Source of the DNA: BJGN01 sp041159865
GTDB lineage: Bacteria; Bacteroidota; Bacteroidia; Chitinophagales; Saprospiraceae
DNA: 32,005 nucleotides
Reading direction: 5' to 3'
Assembly: GCA_041159865.1 (NCBI GenBank)
Contig: JBEAXK010000040.1
Location: 1-32,005 of the forward strand
Shown: positions 1 through 8,152 of the stretch, piece after piece
Layout: each line of letters begins with the position of its first letter
Numbering within the stretch: the first letter of the stretch is position 1
The notes under the pieces: generated by a model
The model's database searches: none
Told to the model about the DNA's origin: nothing
What the model saw: the letters and a program-made list of their open reading frames with translations, nothing else
Position numbers and translations under genes: made by a program

Positions 1-1
1 T

Positions 2-172
2 AACAAAGGACAGGTTTTTCTTGGTAATGGAGACGGTACCTTCCAATATTTATCGCAATCAAAAAGTAACCTAAATATTTCCGGTGATACCCGCAATATT
101 CATTCCTTGCAAAATGGAGCATTGATATTTCTTCGAAACAATGATTTTCCAATCCTTTATCAATTAAATTGA
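2..172 (+). CDS. C-terminal end of an FG-GAP/VCBS repeat protein (5' truncated by window edge)
   Basis: An open frame enters from the left edge and stops at 170-172, giving 56 residues. It begins with a phrase of the type GQVFLGNGDGTF, the hallmark of FG-GAP/VCBS (integrin-type beta-propeller) repeats, and ends with a segment around GALIFLRNNDFPILYQLN that resembles the final blade of Bacteroidota VCBS proteins often found beside SusC/SusD or ASPIC/UnbV domains. Such proteins are usually exported and cell-surface. No type IX sorting domain follows the propeller, since the protein ends within about 10 residues of the last blade. The N-terminus, and so the length and the partner domains, lie outside the window. 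Family assignment is fairly secure, exact function unknown. Confidence 0.75.
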   Translation, partial: NKGQVFLGNGDGTFQYLSQSKSNLNISGDTRNIHSLQNGALIFLRNNDFPILYQLN

Positions 173-182
173 TGAGAATCGG

Positions 183-206
183 GGCGATGCACGCATCGTC
201 TTTTCC
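183..206 (+). terminator. Probable intrinsic terminator of the FG-GAP gene
   Basis: A hairpin with about 7 pairs (183-189 against 194-200, one G-T pair, loop CACG) lies 10 bases after the stop codon and is followed by a short run of T at 201-204. The stem is short, so the terminator may be weak. It has no T-run on the minus strand, so it does not obviously serve the convergent gene that ends at 271. Confidence 0.45.
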
Positions 207-270
207 TGGACAGTTTTCAATGTGATATATTGCTGATTCAAAACACCAAGGGTTTCCATAACGATACCAA

Positions 271-1344
271 TTAACCCCGAGGAGCAAGTACTGATAAAAC
301 GGCATTATAAATAGTATGAATATTTGGAGAAGATTCTAAGATGGTTTCTATCAAAACAAGGTGGTTGAAAAAACTGTCAGGTTCGTATTTTAACATGATA
401 TAATCGATAAGAAATTGTTTTTCTTCAAAAAGATCTTTGCATTTTATGAGATGATATAATTCGGTCCTTGGGTCAAAAGTAATTATCACATAGTTCGTCT
501 CTGGAATAAGCAAAATAATTGGGTATTCCAGATAATCACTTTTACCAACTAATCCCAGGCTAACCAAATTTATTTCAAAAAAGGAATAATACATTTTTTG
601 AGGAAATATATGGTTAGCTACAAAATATTCTTTAATGGAATTGATCTTTCTGTCTATCTGATAAATAGGGATTTTTTCGAAATCTAATCGTTTATAATCT
701 ATCCATTTTTCACTTTTCAAATCAAAATATTCTACCTCTCCAATGCGCAATTTATAATCAAATCGTTTATTTCCAGGCACCACATAACCTGGATAAAAAT
801 AGAAGTAACTATGAATTATGGCATAATCTATCTCAGCGAGCAGCGTAAAATAACCCAAACTACATTTTTCATAATCGGGATGATACATGGCAAATATGCT
901 GGCAATAGCGTTGAATCCTCTGTCAAAAAAACTACAGGCTATAAGCAGATCCTGATCGTAAACAGCAATTTCCCAGGTATCATAGATGCTTTCTTCTGAA
1001 AATTCAAGCAACATGTCATTTAAATTTGGAGCTAAATTTCCGTCAAAGTTTTCTGCATAAAGGGCATACAAAAGATCCTTCTCCTGATTTAATTCCGCCG
1101 GACGTATTTCTATTCTAAATTGAGCTTTAATTTTGTTTAATAATTTGCGATTTGCTCCTTTAAATTGATAATTTAAAAGGGGCAACCGAATCCAGATGGC
1201 AGAATACACCTCTGATCCAAAAAATAAAAAATGGGTCGTGAATATTACCTGACCCATACGATACCACCCCTTTTCCAGATAATGGTCTAATTCCCAAAGG
1301 TTTAAATTTTCCGGATAATGTTTATCTGCAAACATATTGATCAT
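271..1344 (-). CDS. Arginyl/leucyl-tRNA--protein transferase-like protein (ATE/Bpt fold) with C-terminal extension
   Basis: 357 residues. Residues about 20-210 resemble the aminoacyl-tRNA-protein transferase (ATE/Bpt, GNAT-like) core that adds amino acids to N-termini of degron proteins: LEKGWYRMGQVIF near 23-35, a basic helix near 62-76, LYALYAENF near 92-100, DRGFNAIASIFAMYHPDY at 141-158, SLGYFTLLAEIDYA at 162-175 and YPGYVVPGNKRFDYK at 184-198 fit successive conserved blocks of the family. The N-terminal CGYC-type cysteine cluster of classical ATE1/Bpt is absent, and residues 210-357 form an extra region I cannot assign. The start codon follows the ubiD stop with no gap (a second ATG lies three codons in), so translation is probably coupled in a uvrA-ubiD operon. 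Family call likely; that it still transfers an amino acid is inference. Confidence 0.65.
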   Translation of the reverse strand: MINMFADKHYPENLNLWELDHYLEKGWYRMGQVIFTTHFLFFGSEVYSAIWIRLPLLNYQFKGANRKLLNKIKAQFRIEIRPAELNQEKDLLYALYAENFDGNLAPNLNDMLLEFSEESIYDTWEIAVYDQDLLIACSFFDRGFNAIASIFAMYHPDYEKCSLGYFTLLAEIDYAIIHSYFYFYPGYVVPGNKRFDYKLRIGEVEYFDLKSEKWIDYKRLDFEKIPIYQIDRKINSIKEYFVANHIFPQKMYYSFFEINLVSLGLVGKSDYLEYPIILLIPETNYVIITFDPRTELYHLIKCKDLFEEKQFLIDYIMLKYEPDSFFNHLVLIETILESSPNIHTIYNAVLSVLAPRG

Positions 1345-3171
1345 TTATCCAAAGGCAGCTAATTCGCCTCCTTTCCTAAAAAAGGTATCCACTTTAGCCG
1401 AAATTTTAGAATCTGTTATTAATGGGGGAGCATGATGTGTTTTTATTCGTGCATCAAATATAAGGATTCCCTTACATCCCCAATGTTTGTTTTCAATAAA
1501 GGAATGTACCCCATGAATGTCATGTGACGGATTTGTTCTTGTGAAGGTTGCCCACAAGAAATTCGATATATTCTGACTCAAAAATTCACTGTCGTCACAA
1601 ACAATGCATAATGGGAATTCCTCCAACGGATAATTTTCCAGAAAGGCAATCAACTGGGCATTGTCATGATAATTTTCCTTACTCTTAAAGGGGGGAGCCG
1701 AAACTGCCAATACGCCAGGAAGTACCACGCGAGGATTAGAAAAACCTACTGGTAAGGTGTTAAATTGGGGTAAAATAGTCCCTAAGGTTCGTAGTTTTGG
1801 TCCACATGCCGCAATAATTACCTTCGAACCTGCATTCCACCCTTCTCCTGAATAATCTAGCGTGTCTATGGTTGTTTTGGTCTGAAAGTGCAAATCTCGG
1901 GTCCAGTCTGTACGCTCCAAAATATGAGTTAAAAATGGAACGTAGTTATGGGTATCCAGTTCCGGGTTATCGGATCCATCTGCTATAAATAAAAATTTAG
2001 CCAAGGATGTTTGCCCGGAACCTAATATTCGGTTGGCTTGAATGAGAATTTCCTCGGGTCTTTTTTCTCGGAATGGCATATATCTTTCACTGCCAATGGC
2101 TAATAATAGTGGATGAACGCCAGCTGCATCCACGGCATGAATCTGTTTGACCCCTGGAAATTCTCCAGCCGTTAAATCTTTAACTAATTCATGTATTAAA
2201 TAACCGAAACTTGAATCTTCCTGTGGGGGCCTTCCTACAACGGTAAAATGCCAGATGGGATTTTTTCTATGCCAGACATGCTCGACTTCCATCACTGGAA
2301 AAGGGTGTTCCAGACTGTAATAACCCAAATGATCACCAAATGGTCCCTCTGGTTTAGTTGCCTTTTTTCTAATAATTCCAGTGATAACAAAATCTGCATC
2401 ACCTGAGAGTACATAATTATCTTTCCATGCATAGCGAAATCGTCTGCCTGCTAAAAGCCCAGCAAAGGTCATTTCACTTAATCCTTCTGGTAGAGGCATA
2501 ATGGCTGAAAATGCATGCGATGGTAAGCCTCCAACGAAAATGGATACTCTGAAGGGTTCCTCGCCTTTATTATATTCAGTATGATGAACTCCAATCCCTC
2601 TGTGTAACTGATAATGAAGTCCAATCTCCTTATTTGGTACATAATCATTTCCAGAAAGTTGAACCCTATACATTCCAATATTAGATTTCATCATATTTCT
2701 ACCGCCAGGAGGTAAAGAAAACACTTGAGGAAGAGTAATAAATGGACCTCCGTCCAATGGCCATGATTTTATTTGAGGCAATTGGCTAATGGTAGTTTTC
2801 CCCCAGGAACTGGCTGGGAAAAAAGTTTTTTTTGGTAATGCCGTTAATGCAGTAAAGGGAGCCTTCCAATATCTGAGTGGATTTCGAAGGAAATGAGTGG
2901 GGTCTGCTTTTAGCTCAATGATTTTTTTGACGTCTGCAAAAGTGTCTCTAAATAAAAACTCAGTGCGACTAAAGGTACCATACAGATTTGATAAGGCTGG
3001 AAAAGGACTTCCCATCACATTTTCAAACAGTAAGGCAGGACCTCCCTGGTCATAAATTCTTCGATGTATTTCAGCCATCTCAAGATTTGGATCAACAGGC
3101 GATTTGATACGAATCAGTTCTCCGTTTTTCTCGAGATCTGCCACACATGACCACATATTCTTATATCCCAT
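1345..3171 (-). CDS. UbiD family prenylated-FMN-dependent decarboxylase
   Basis: 608 residues, longer than E. coli UbiD (about 500) but typical of the long UbiD forms in Bacteroidota. UbiD enzymes use prenylated FMN made by UbiX to decarboxylate aromatic or unsaturated acids. The signature EGPFGDHLGYY at about 272-282 supplies the acidic active-site pair and matches E. coli UbiD closely; the N-terminal block with GPALLFENVMGSPFP (about 44-58) and a later block with DDSEF are also family-typical. No ubiX lies in the window. Because Bacteroidota make menaquinone, a role in a menaquinone route (futalosine-type, MqnL-like) is plausible, but the substrate cannot be read from sequence. The gene starts 15 bases after uvrA and abuts the ATE-like gene, which suggests co-transcription without an obvious functional link. 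Confidence 0.85.
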   Translation of the reverse strand: MGYKNMWSCVADLEKNGELIRIKSPVDPNLEMAEIHRRIYDQGGPALLFENVMGSPFPALSNLYGTFSRTEFLFRDTFADVKKIIELKADPTHFLRNPLRYWKAPFTALTALPKKTFFPASSWGKTTISQLPQIKSWPLDGGPFITLPQVFSLPPGGRNMMKSNIGMYRVQLSGNDYVPNKEIGLHYQLHRGIGVHHTEYNKGEEPFRVSIFVGGLPSHAFSAIMPLPEGLSEMTFAGLLAGRRFRYAWKDNYVLSGDADFVITGIIRKKATKPEGPFGDHLGYYSLEHPFPVMEVEHVWHRKNPIWHFTVVGRPPQEDSSFGYLIHELVKDLTAGEFPGVKQIHAVDAAGVHPLLLAIGSERYMPFREKRPEEILIQANRILGSGQTSLAKFLFIADGSDNPELDTHNYVPFLTHILERTDWTRDLHFQTKTTIDTLDYSGEGWNAGSKVIIAACGPKLRTLGTILPQFNTLPVGFSNPRVVLPGVLAVSAPPFKSKENYHDNAQLIAFLENYPLEEFPLCIVCDDSEFLSQNISNFLWATFTRTNPSHDIHGVHSFIENKHWGCKGILIFDARIKTHHAPPLITDSKISAKVDTFFRKGGELAAFG

Positions 3172-3186
3172 CGTATTTCTTTTAAA

Positions 3187-6048
3187 TCACTTACTGGTTT
3201 TTACATTTAATTTTTCTGCTAAATAAGAAGAAGTAGGAGATTCTTTACAATGAATTAAATCTTCCGGAGTACCCTGAAATACTAAATTTCCGCCCATTTT
3301 TCCTCCCTCAGGACCTAAATCGATGACCCAGTCGGCCGATTTTATTATCTCCATATTATGTTCAATAACCAAAACAGTATGACCTTTTTCTACCAATGCC
3401 TGAAGGGCTTCCAGTAATTTTCTGACATCGTGGAAATGAAGCCCAGTAGTAGGTTCGTCAAAAATAAATAAATATTTTTCCGTTGTTTTCTCCTGGCCTA
3501 AAAAAGAGGCTAATTTGACCCTTTGAGCTTCTCCCCCTGAAAGGGTATTGGAAGACTGACCCAGGGAAACATATCCCAGACCGACTTGCATTAAAGGCTT
3601 TAATTTATTTGTGATTTCCTTTGAGTCTTTAAAAAACTGCAAGGATTCTTCCACAGTCATTTGTAATATTTCAAATATGTTTTTTTCGTGGTAGCGAACT
3701 TCCAATACTTCATTTTTAAATCTTTTACCCGCACAACTTTCGCACTCCAGTCGCATATCAGCTAAAAACTGCATTTCAATGACCTGTTCTCCTTCTCCTT
3801 TACAAGTATCGCAACGCCCCCCGTCCACATTAAATGAAAAGTGCTTTGCCTTATAATCTCTAAGTTTTGAAAGTGGCTGGCTGGCCATGAGCTCTCTGAT
3901 GGCATCGTAAGCTTTTACATAAGTAACCGGATTTGATCGGGACGATTTACCTATTGGATTCTGGTTAACCATCTCTACCTGCGTTATTTTTTTTATATCC
4001 CCACTTAGGGAAGAAAAGGAACCGACCGATTTTATCCCAACTTCGCCTAGTGCGGCTTTTAGTGCAGGATATAAAATATGTTTGACCAGGGTTGTTTTTC
4101 CTGACCCTGAAACACCTGACACGACCATAAAGGTATTCAACGGAAAGGTAACGGTGATGTTTTTTAAATTATGATGGGTTGCACCATGGACGATTATTTT
4201 ATCAATGCCTTTTCTTCGGTGCGAAGGAATGGGAATCGACAATCTGCCTGTTAAATATCCTGTTGTTAAACTATCAGAAGCTTCTGTATATATATTTTCA
4301 TAAGAACCTGCAAAAATGACTGCACCGCCATGTACACCTGCGTGAGGCCCTATGTCAATTAAATATTCAGCTTCTTTTATAATATCCTCCTCATGTTCCA
4401 CGATCAATACTGTATTACCAAGATTTTTTAAATGCTTGAGTACGTTAACTAATCTGCTGGAATCTCTGGGATGTAGCCCGACACTGGGTTCATCTAAAAT
4501 ATATAAGGAATCGGTTAAATTGCTTCCTAAAAGTCTGGTTAAATTGATTCGCTGCGTTTCACCGCCACTTAGGGTAGCAGAAATTCTATTTAAAGTTAGA
4601 TAACTGAGGCCTAACAAATTCATGAATTTTAGCCTTGTTCTTAGTTCATGAAGCAATCGTGCTGATACCTTTGTATCAGTTTCGGTAAGGGTAACAGCTT
4701 CAAAAAATACGGCTAATTCATCAATAGGCATTTCAACCAAATCACCTATTGTTTTTCCGTCAATTTGTACATACAGGGCTTCCTTGCGCAGTCGGGAACC
4801 TTCACATGCCGGACATACCGTTTTTCCTCGAAAACGGGAAAGCATTACCCGATTTTGAATCTTATAATTTGCAGCTTCCAGTTCTTCGAAAAAAGCATTT
4901 ATGCCCCGAAAACTTTTACTCCCTGACCAAAGTAAATTTCTGTGTGTTTTTGAAAGTTCAGAATACGGCCTATGAATTGGAAAATCAATAAGCGTTGCCA
5001 GTGAAATGAATTCGTCTAGCCAGATGCCATTTTTTTCACCCTTCCAACAAGTAACGGCACCCTCATAAATACTTAAGGATTTATCGGGAATTACCTTTTC
5101 TGGATCAATGCCCATGACCATGCTAAATCCTTCACAGCTTGGACAGGCCCCGAAAGGATTATTAAAATTAAATAATTGAGGGGAGGGTTCCAAAAAAGTA
5201 ATCTGATCTAATTCAAATCTATGATTAAAATGTCGTTTTATTTGGTCAGGACCATAAACAAAACATTCACCTTCACTTTCAGTAAATGCCGTATTGATAG
5301 AGTCGGCAATTCTGCGCATGGACTCTTCAGATGTATCCAGTCTAAATCGATCAATCAAAATTAATAGATTTTTTTCCTTCAGGTCAAGAATCTTACTATT
5401 TAAAATAGGGTCTCCAGAAGATATAAAATCTTGAATATCAGTTAATATATCATTATTTAAAATTCTTGTAAATCCTTTTTGCAATAATAAATCGAGTTCT
5501 TGAATTAAACTTCGTTCTCCGTATTTATAAGGTAAAGGAATAAATACCTGAATGGGACTTCCCCCCGGTTGGGAAAGAATAAAATCGACTACATCGCTTA
5601 CCTCATGTTTTTTAACTAATTCCCCGGAAATAGGAGAGTAGGTTTTTCCGATTCGGGCAAAAAGGAGTCTTAAATAATCATAAATCTCCGTTAATGTACC
5701 TACCGTAGAACGAGCATTGGAAACGCTTACTTTTTGCTGAATAGCAATGGCGGGACATATACCTTTTATACTATCAACCTCAGGTTTTTTCATCCTGCCC
5801 AGAAATTGCCTTGCATAAGAAGATAAACTTTCTACATATCGTCTCTGTCCTTCGGCAAATAAAATATCCATCGTTAACGATGATTTTCCAGATCCTGAAA
5901 CGCCAGTAACAACAATTAATTTATTTTTAGGTATTGAAATGCTGATATTCTTTAAATTATTGGCGCGTGCCCCTTTAATTTCAATCGAATTTTCAACCAC
6001 TTTTTTTGTTACAATACCTTTATGTGTTTCAGTTTTAAGCTGGGTCAT
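3187..6048 (-). CDS. uvrA: Excinuclease ABC subunit A
   Basis: 953 residues, a normal length for UvrA, the DNA damage-recognition ATPase of nucleotide excision repair that loads UvrB. Both ABC modules are complete: Walker A GVSGSGKSS at about 49-57 and GVSGSGKTT at about 640; signature motifs LSGGETQRINL and LSGGEAQRVKL; Walker B with ILDEPSVGLHPRD and IFDEPTTGLHFHD. Zinc-binding cysteines are present in ACPSC and CPAC (first module) and in CDTC and CESC flanking the C-terminal insertion domain. The start ATG lies at the end of a 240-base AT-rich intergenic region that also holds the divergent sigma-factor promoter. No perfect TAnnTTTG box was found for uvrA itself. Bacteroidota often carry two uvrA copies; whether another exists is unknown here. 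Confidence 0.97.
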   Translation of the reverse strand: MTQLKTETHKGIVTKKVVENSIEIKGARANNLKNISISIPKNKLIVVTGVSGSGKSSLTMDILFAEGQRRYVESLSSYARQFLGRMKKPEVDSIKGICPAIAIQQKVSVSNARSTVGTLTEIYDYLRLLFARIGKTYSPISGELVKKHEVSDVVDFILSQPGGSPIQVFIPLPYKYGERSLIQELDLLLQKGFTRILNNDILTDIQDFISSGDPILNSKILDLKEKNLLILIDRFRLDTSEESMRRIADSINTAFTESEGECFVYGPDQIKRHFNHRFELDQITFLEPSPQLFNFNNPFGACPSCEGFSMVMGIDPEKVIPDKSLSIYEGAVTCWKGEKNGIWLDEFISLATLIDFPIHRPYSELSKTHRNLLWSGSKSFRGINAFFEELEAANYKIQNRVMLSRFRGKTVCPACEGSRLRKEALYVQIDGKTIGDLVEMPIDELAVFFEAVTLTETDTKVSARLLHELRTRLKFMNLLGLSYLTLNRISATLSGGETQRINLTRLLGSNLTDSLYILDEPSVGLHPRDSSRLVNVLKHLKNLGNTVLIVEHEEDIIKEAEYLIDIGPHAGVHGGAVIFAGSYENIYTEASDSLTTGYLTGRLSIPIPSHRRKGIDKIIVHGATHHNLKNITVTFPLNTFMVVSGVSGSGKTTLVKHILYPALKAALGEVGIKSVGSFSSLSGDIKKITQVEMVNQNPIGKSSRSNPVTYVKAYDAIRELMASQPLSKLRDYKAKHFSFNVDGGRCDTCKGEGEQVIEMQFLADMRLECESCAGKRFKNEVLEVRYHEKNIFEILQMTVEESLQFFKDSKEITNKLKPLMQVGLGYVSLGQSSNTLSGGEAQRVKLASFLGQEKTTEKYLFIFDEPTTGLHFHDVRKLLEALQALVEKGHTVLVIEHNMEIIKSADWVIDLGPEGGKMGGNLVFQGTPEDLIHCKESPTSSYLAEKLNVKTSK

Positions 6049-6165
6049 AAAGTGTTTTTCTTACTAAATTTTCGAAAAATATAACAAAGGAATTAATGAA
6101 AGGATTAAAGAAACTTAAAATTATTGCTTTTAAATAATAAAAGTTTAAAAAAATTTAATAATAGG

Positions 6166-6196
6166 TTGAAAAATTAATTTTGTTTATATATATTTG
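6166..6196 (+). promoter_or_regulatory. Promoter of the ECF sigma gene (TTG-N20-TATATTTG)
   Basis: A TTG at 6166-6168 and a perfect Bacteroidota -7 box TATATTTG (TAnnTTTG) at 6189-6196 are separated by 20 bases, within the known spacing of the housekeeping sigma factor of this phylum. Transcription should begin near 6200, giving a leader of about 85-90 bases before the ATG at 6290. Confidence 0.7.
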
Positions 6197-6289
6197 TGTA
6201 TAATTATTTCTAATCACTAAAACCTAATCTATCGGTTGCAAACTTCTACACTAAAGTAATTACGATTTTTAACGTAAACCAATTTAGGT

Positions 6290-6871
6290 ATGACAGTTAA
6301 TCCCATTAGTGATCAGGATCTCATTATGCTTTATTTAGCAGGAAGTGAGAGAGCTTTCGAAGAATTATTACTTCGCCATAAGCAAAAAATTTACGGTTCA
6401 ATTTATCTTTTTGTTAAGGATTCAAATCTTGCTGAAGATATTTTTCAAGAGGTGTTTATAAAAATTATAGATACCCTCAGGAAAGGAAAATATAATCACG
6501 AGGGAAAATTTCTTCAATGGGCACTCCGTATTTCATACAATATGTGTGTCGATTACTTTAGGAGAAATAAACGCAAACCTAAAACAACAACTACCGATTC
6601 CTTTGACATTTTTGATGTACTCCCTCTTTCCGATTTAAATGCGGAACAGGCGATGGTCAGAGACCAAACTCATGACAAAATTAAGGATTTACTTGACCTT
6701 TTACCTGAAGAGCAGCGCGAGGTTGTTATTTTGCGCCATTATGCCGACATGAGCTTTAAAGAGATTTCAAAGTTAACCCGTGTTAGTATAAATACAGCCT
6801 TGGGTAGAATGAGATATGCTTTAATTAATATTCGTAAAATTATAGAAGAGAGAGAGTTAAGTCTTGTTTAG
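6290..6871 (+). CDS. ECF-type RNA polymerase sigma factor (SigP-like)
   Basis: 193 residues. Region 2 spans about 25-95 (KQKIYGSIYLFVKDSNLAED, then ISYNMCVDYFRRNKRK) and region 4 about 125-185 (LLPEEQREVVILRHYADMSF, EISKLTRVSINTALGRMRYA). There is no transmembrane or regulatory extension and no anti-sigma gene beside it: the next gene is hemB on the other strand. Among Bacteroidota ECF factors this stand-alone form with KGKYNHEGKFLQWALRI and DIFDVL segments looks like the group containing Porphyromonas SigP, reported to act with the PorX/PorY system on type IX secretion genes. That link is from memory of the family and is not shown by this sequence. The gene is monocistronic with its own promoter and a strong terminator. 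Confidence 0.9.
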   Translation: MTVNPISDQDLIMLYLAGSERAFEELLLRHKQKIYGSIYLFVKDSNLAEDIFQEVFIKIIDTLRKGKYNHEGKFLQWALRISYNMCVDYFRRNKRKPKTTTTDSFDIFDVLPLSDLNAEQAMVRDQTHDKIKDLLDLLPEEQREVVILRHYADMSFKEISKLTRVSINTALGRMRYALINIRKIIEERELSLV

Positions 6872-6877
6872 ATAAAT

Positions 6878-6911
6878 AAATTGGGGCGAAAATATCCTTT
6901 CGCCCCAATTT
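6878..6911. terminator. Bidirectional intrinsic terminator between sigma gene and hemB
   Basis: A perfect 14-bp stem (6878-6891 against 6898-6911, loop ATATCC) with a GC-rich centre and A/T-rich ends sits between the convergent sigma gene and hemB. The arm ends provide U-rich tails in both directions, so it should stop both transcripts. Confidence 0.85.
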
Positions 6912-6938
6912 ATTCCTTTAACATAAGGTAGGAAATAA

Positions 6939-7916
6939 TCACTTTTGATGCGCGTTGTTCTCAGCATATTCGCGTGCGAAATAGGTTATAATAATATCTG
7001 CACCAGCCCTTTTTATACTCATTAAAGTTTCTTCAATAGCCTTCTTCCTGTCTAACCATCCATTTTGGGCCGCAGCAATGAGCATGGCACATTCTCCACT
7101 AACATGATATGCAGCTATGGGTAAATGGGTGTTAGATTTTAATAAATGAATGACATCTAAATAGTGAAGAGCAGGTTTTACCATAATAATGTCAGCTCCT
7201 TCTGAAATATCCAGATGAGCCTCTTTCAATGCTTCTTGTTGATTAGCTGGATTCATTTGATAGGTTTTTTTATCGCCAGCTTTGGGTGCTGAATCTAAAG
7301 CGTCTCTAAACGGGCCATAAAAAGCACTGGCATATTTGGCCGTATAAGACATGATTCCCGTATTAGTGAACCCTGCTTTATCAAGATTTTCTCTGATATA
7401 TTGAACTCTGCCATCCATCATGTCAGAAGGGCCAACCAGATCAAATCCTGCTTCGGCTTGAGCTATGGCCATTTTTGCCAAAACGGGAAGTGTTTTATCG
7501 TTTAATATTTGTCCATCTTCTACCCATCCATCATGACCATCGATAGAGTAGGGATCCATCGCAACATCACTGATGATACAAGAAGAGGGGTATTGTTTTT
7601 TAATATTTTTTGCTACTTGCAAATAAAAGTTATCCGGTGAATAACTATAAGAGGCACTTTTATCTTTCCTTTCTTCCGGAATAGCTGGAAAAATAAGAAA
7701 TGTCTGAATACCAAGGGATATGCAGGCACCGATTTCCTCTAATAATAGATCTTCTGAAAAACGGAAAATTCCAGGGAGAGACTTAATCTCAAGCTTTATA
7801 TTTTCACCGGGCACTAAAAATAAGGGCTGAACCAAAGAAGAAATTTGTAGGTGATTTTCCTGAACTAAATTCCTTAAAACGGGCGTTAACCGATTTCTGC
7901 GAGGTCTTTGTAACAT
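6939..7916 (-). CDS. hemB: Delta-aminolevulinic acid dehydratase (porphobilinogen synthase)
   Basis: 325 residues, normal length. The enzyme joins two 5-aminolevulinate molecules to porphobilinogen in heme synthesis in the cytosol. The two active-site lysines are visible: K194 in YTAKYASAFYGPFRDA and K247 in MVKPALHYLDV (the Schiff-base lysine). The metal segment reads DVAMDPYSIDGHDG instead of the cysteine-rich DxCxCEYxxHGHCG form, so this is the type without the catalytic zinc triad, expected to use magnesium or potassium. It starts two bases after yidD and is the last gene of the hupE-DUF6702-yidD-hemB run. Confidence 0.96.
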   Translation of the reverse strand: MLQRPRRNRLTPVLRNLVQENHLQISSLVQPLFLVPGENIKLEIKSLPGIFRFSEDLLLEEIGACISLGIQTFLIFPAIPEERKDKSASYSYSPDNFYLQVAKNIKKQYPSSCIISDVAMDPYSIDGHDGWVEDGQILNDKTLPVLAKMAIAQAEAGFDLVGPSDMMDGRVQYIRENLDKAGFTNTGIMSYTAKYASAFYGPFRDALDSAPKAGDKKTYQMNPANQQEALKEAHLDISEGADIIMVKPALHYLDVIHLLKSNTHLPIAAYHVSGECAMLIAAAQNGWLDRKKAIEETLMSIKRAGADIIITYFAREYAENNAHQK

Positions 7917-7918
7917 AA

Positions 7919-8149
7919 CTATTTGATTGATTTTTCAGGGACTGGATCATATCCATGTCCCCCCATTGGGTGACAACGACCTATCCGTTTTAATCCCATA
8001 GAGATCCCTTTTCCAGGCCCCCATATCTGAATGGCACGAAGCATATAATTGGAACAAGTAGGTGTATAAGAACATTGAGGCGGTAATAAAGGAGAAATAA
8101 ATAATTGATAAAAACGAATGGGTAATATGAATAAGGTTTTCATGACCAT
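7919..8149 (-). CDS. yidD: Membrane protein insertion efficiency factor YidD
   Basis: 76 residues. The conserved core FYQLFISPLLPPQCSYTPTC followed by SNYMLRAIQIWGPGKG, RIGRCHPMGGHGYDPVP is the YidD (haemolytic domain) signature. YidD is a small membrane-associated protein that helps YidC insert inner-membrane proteins. In many bacteria it lies in the rnpA-yidC region; here it is between DUF6702 and hemB, with gaps of 3 and 2 bases, an arrangement that points to operon membership only. A second ATG two codons downstream (8143) gives a start closer to the usual family N-terminus. Confidence 0.95.
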   Translation of the reverse strand: MVMKTLFILPIRFYQLFISPLLPPQCSYTPTCSNYMLRAIQIWGPGKGISMGLKRIGRCHPMGGHGYDPVPEKSIK

Positions 8150-8152
8150 TTA

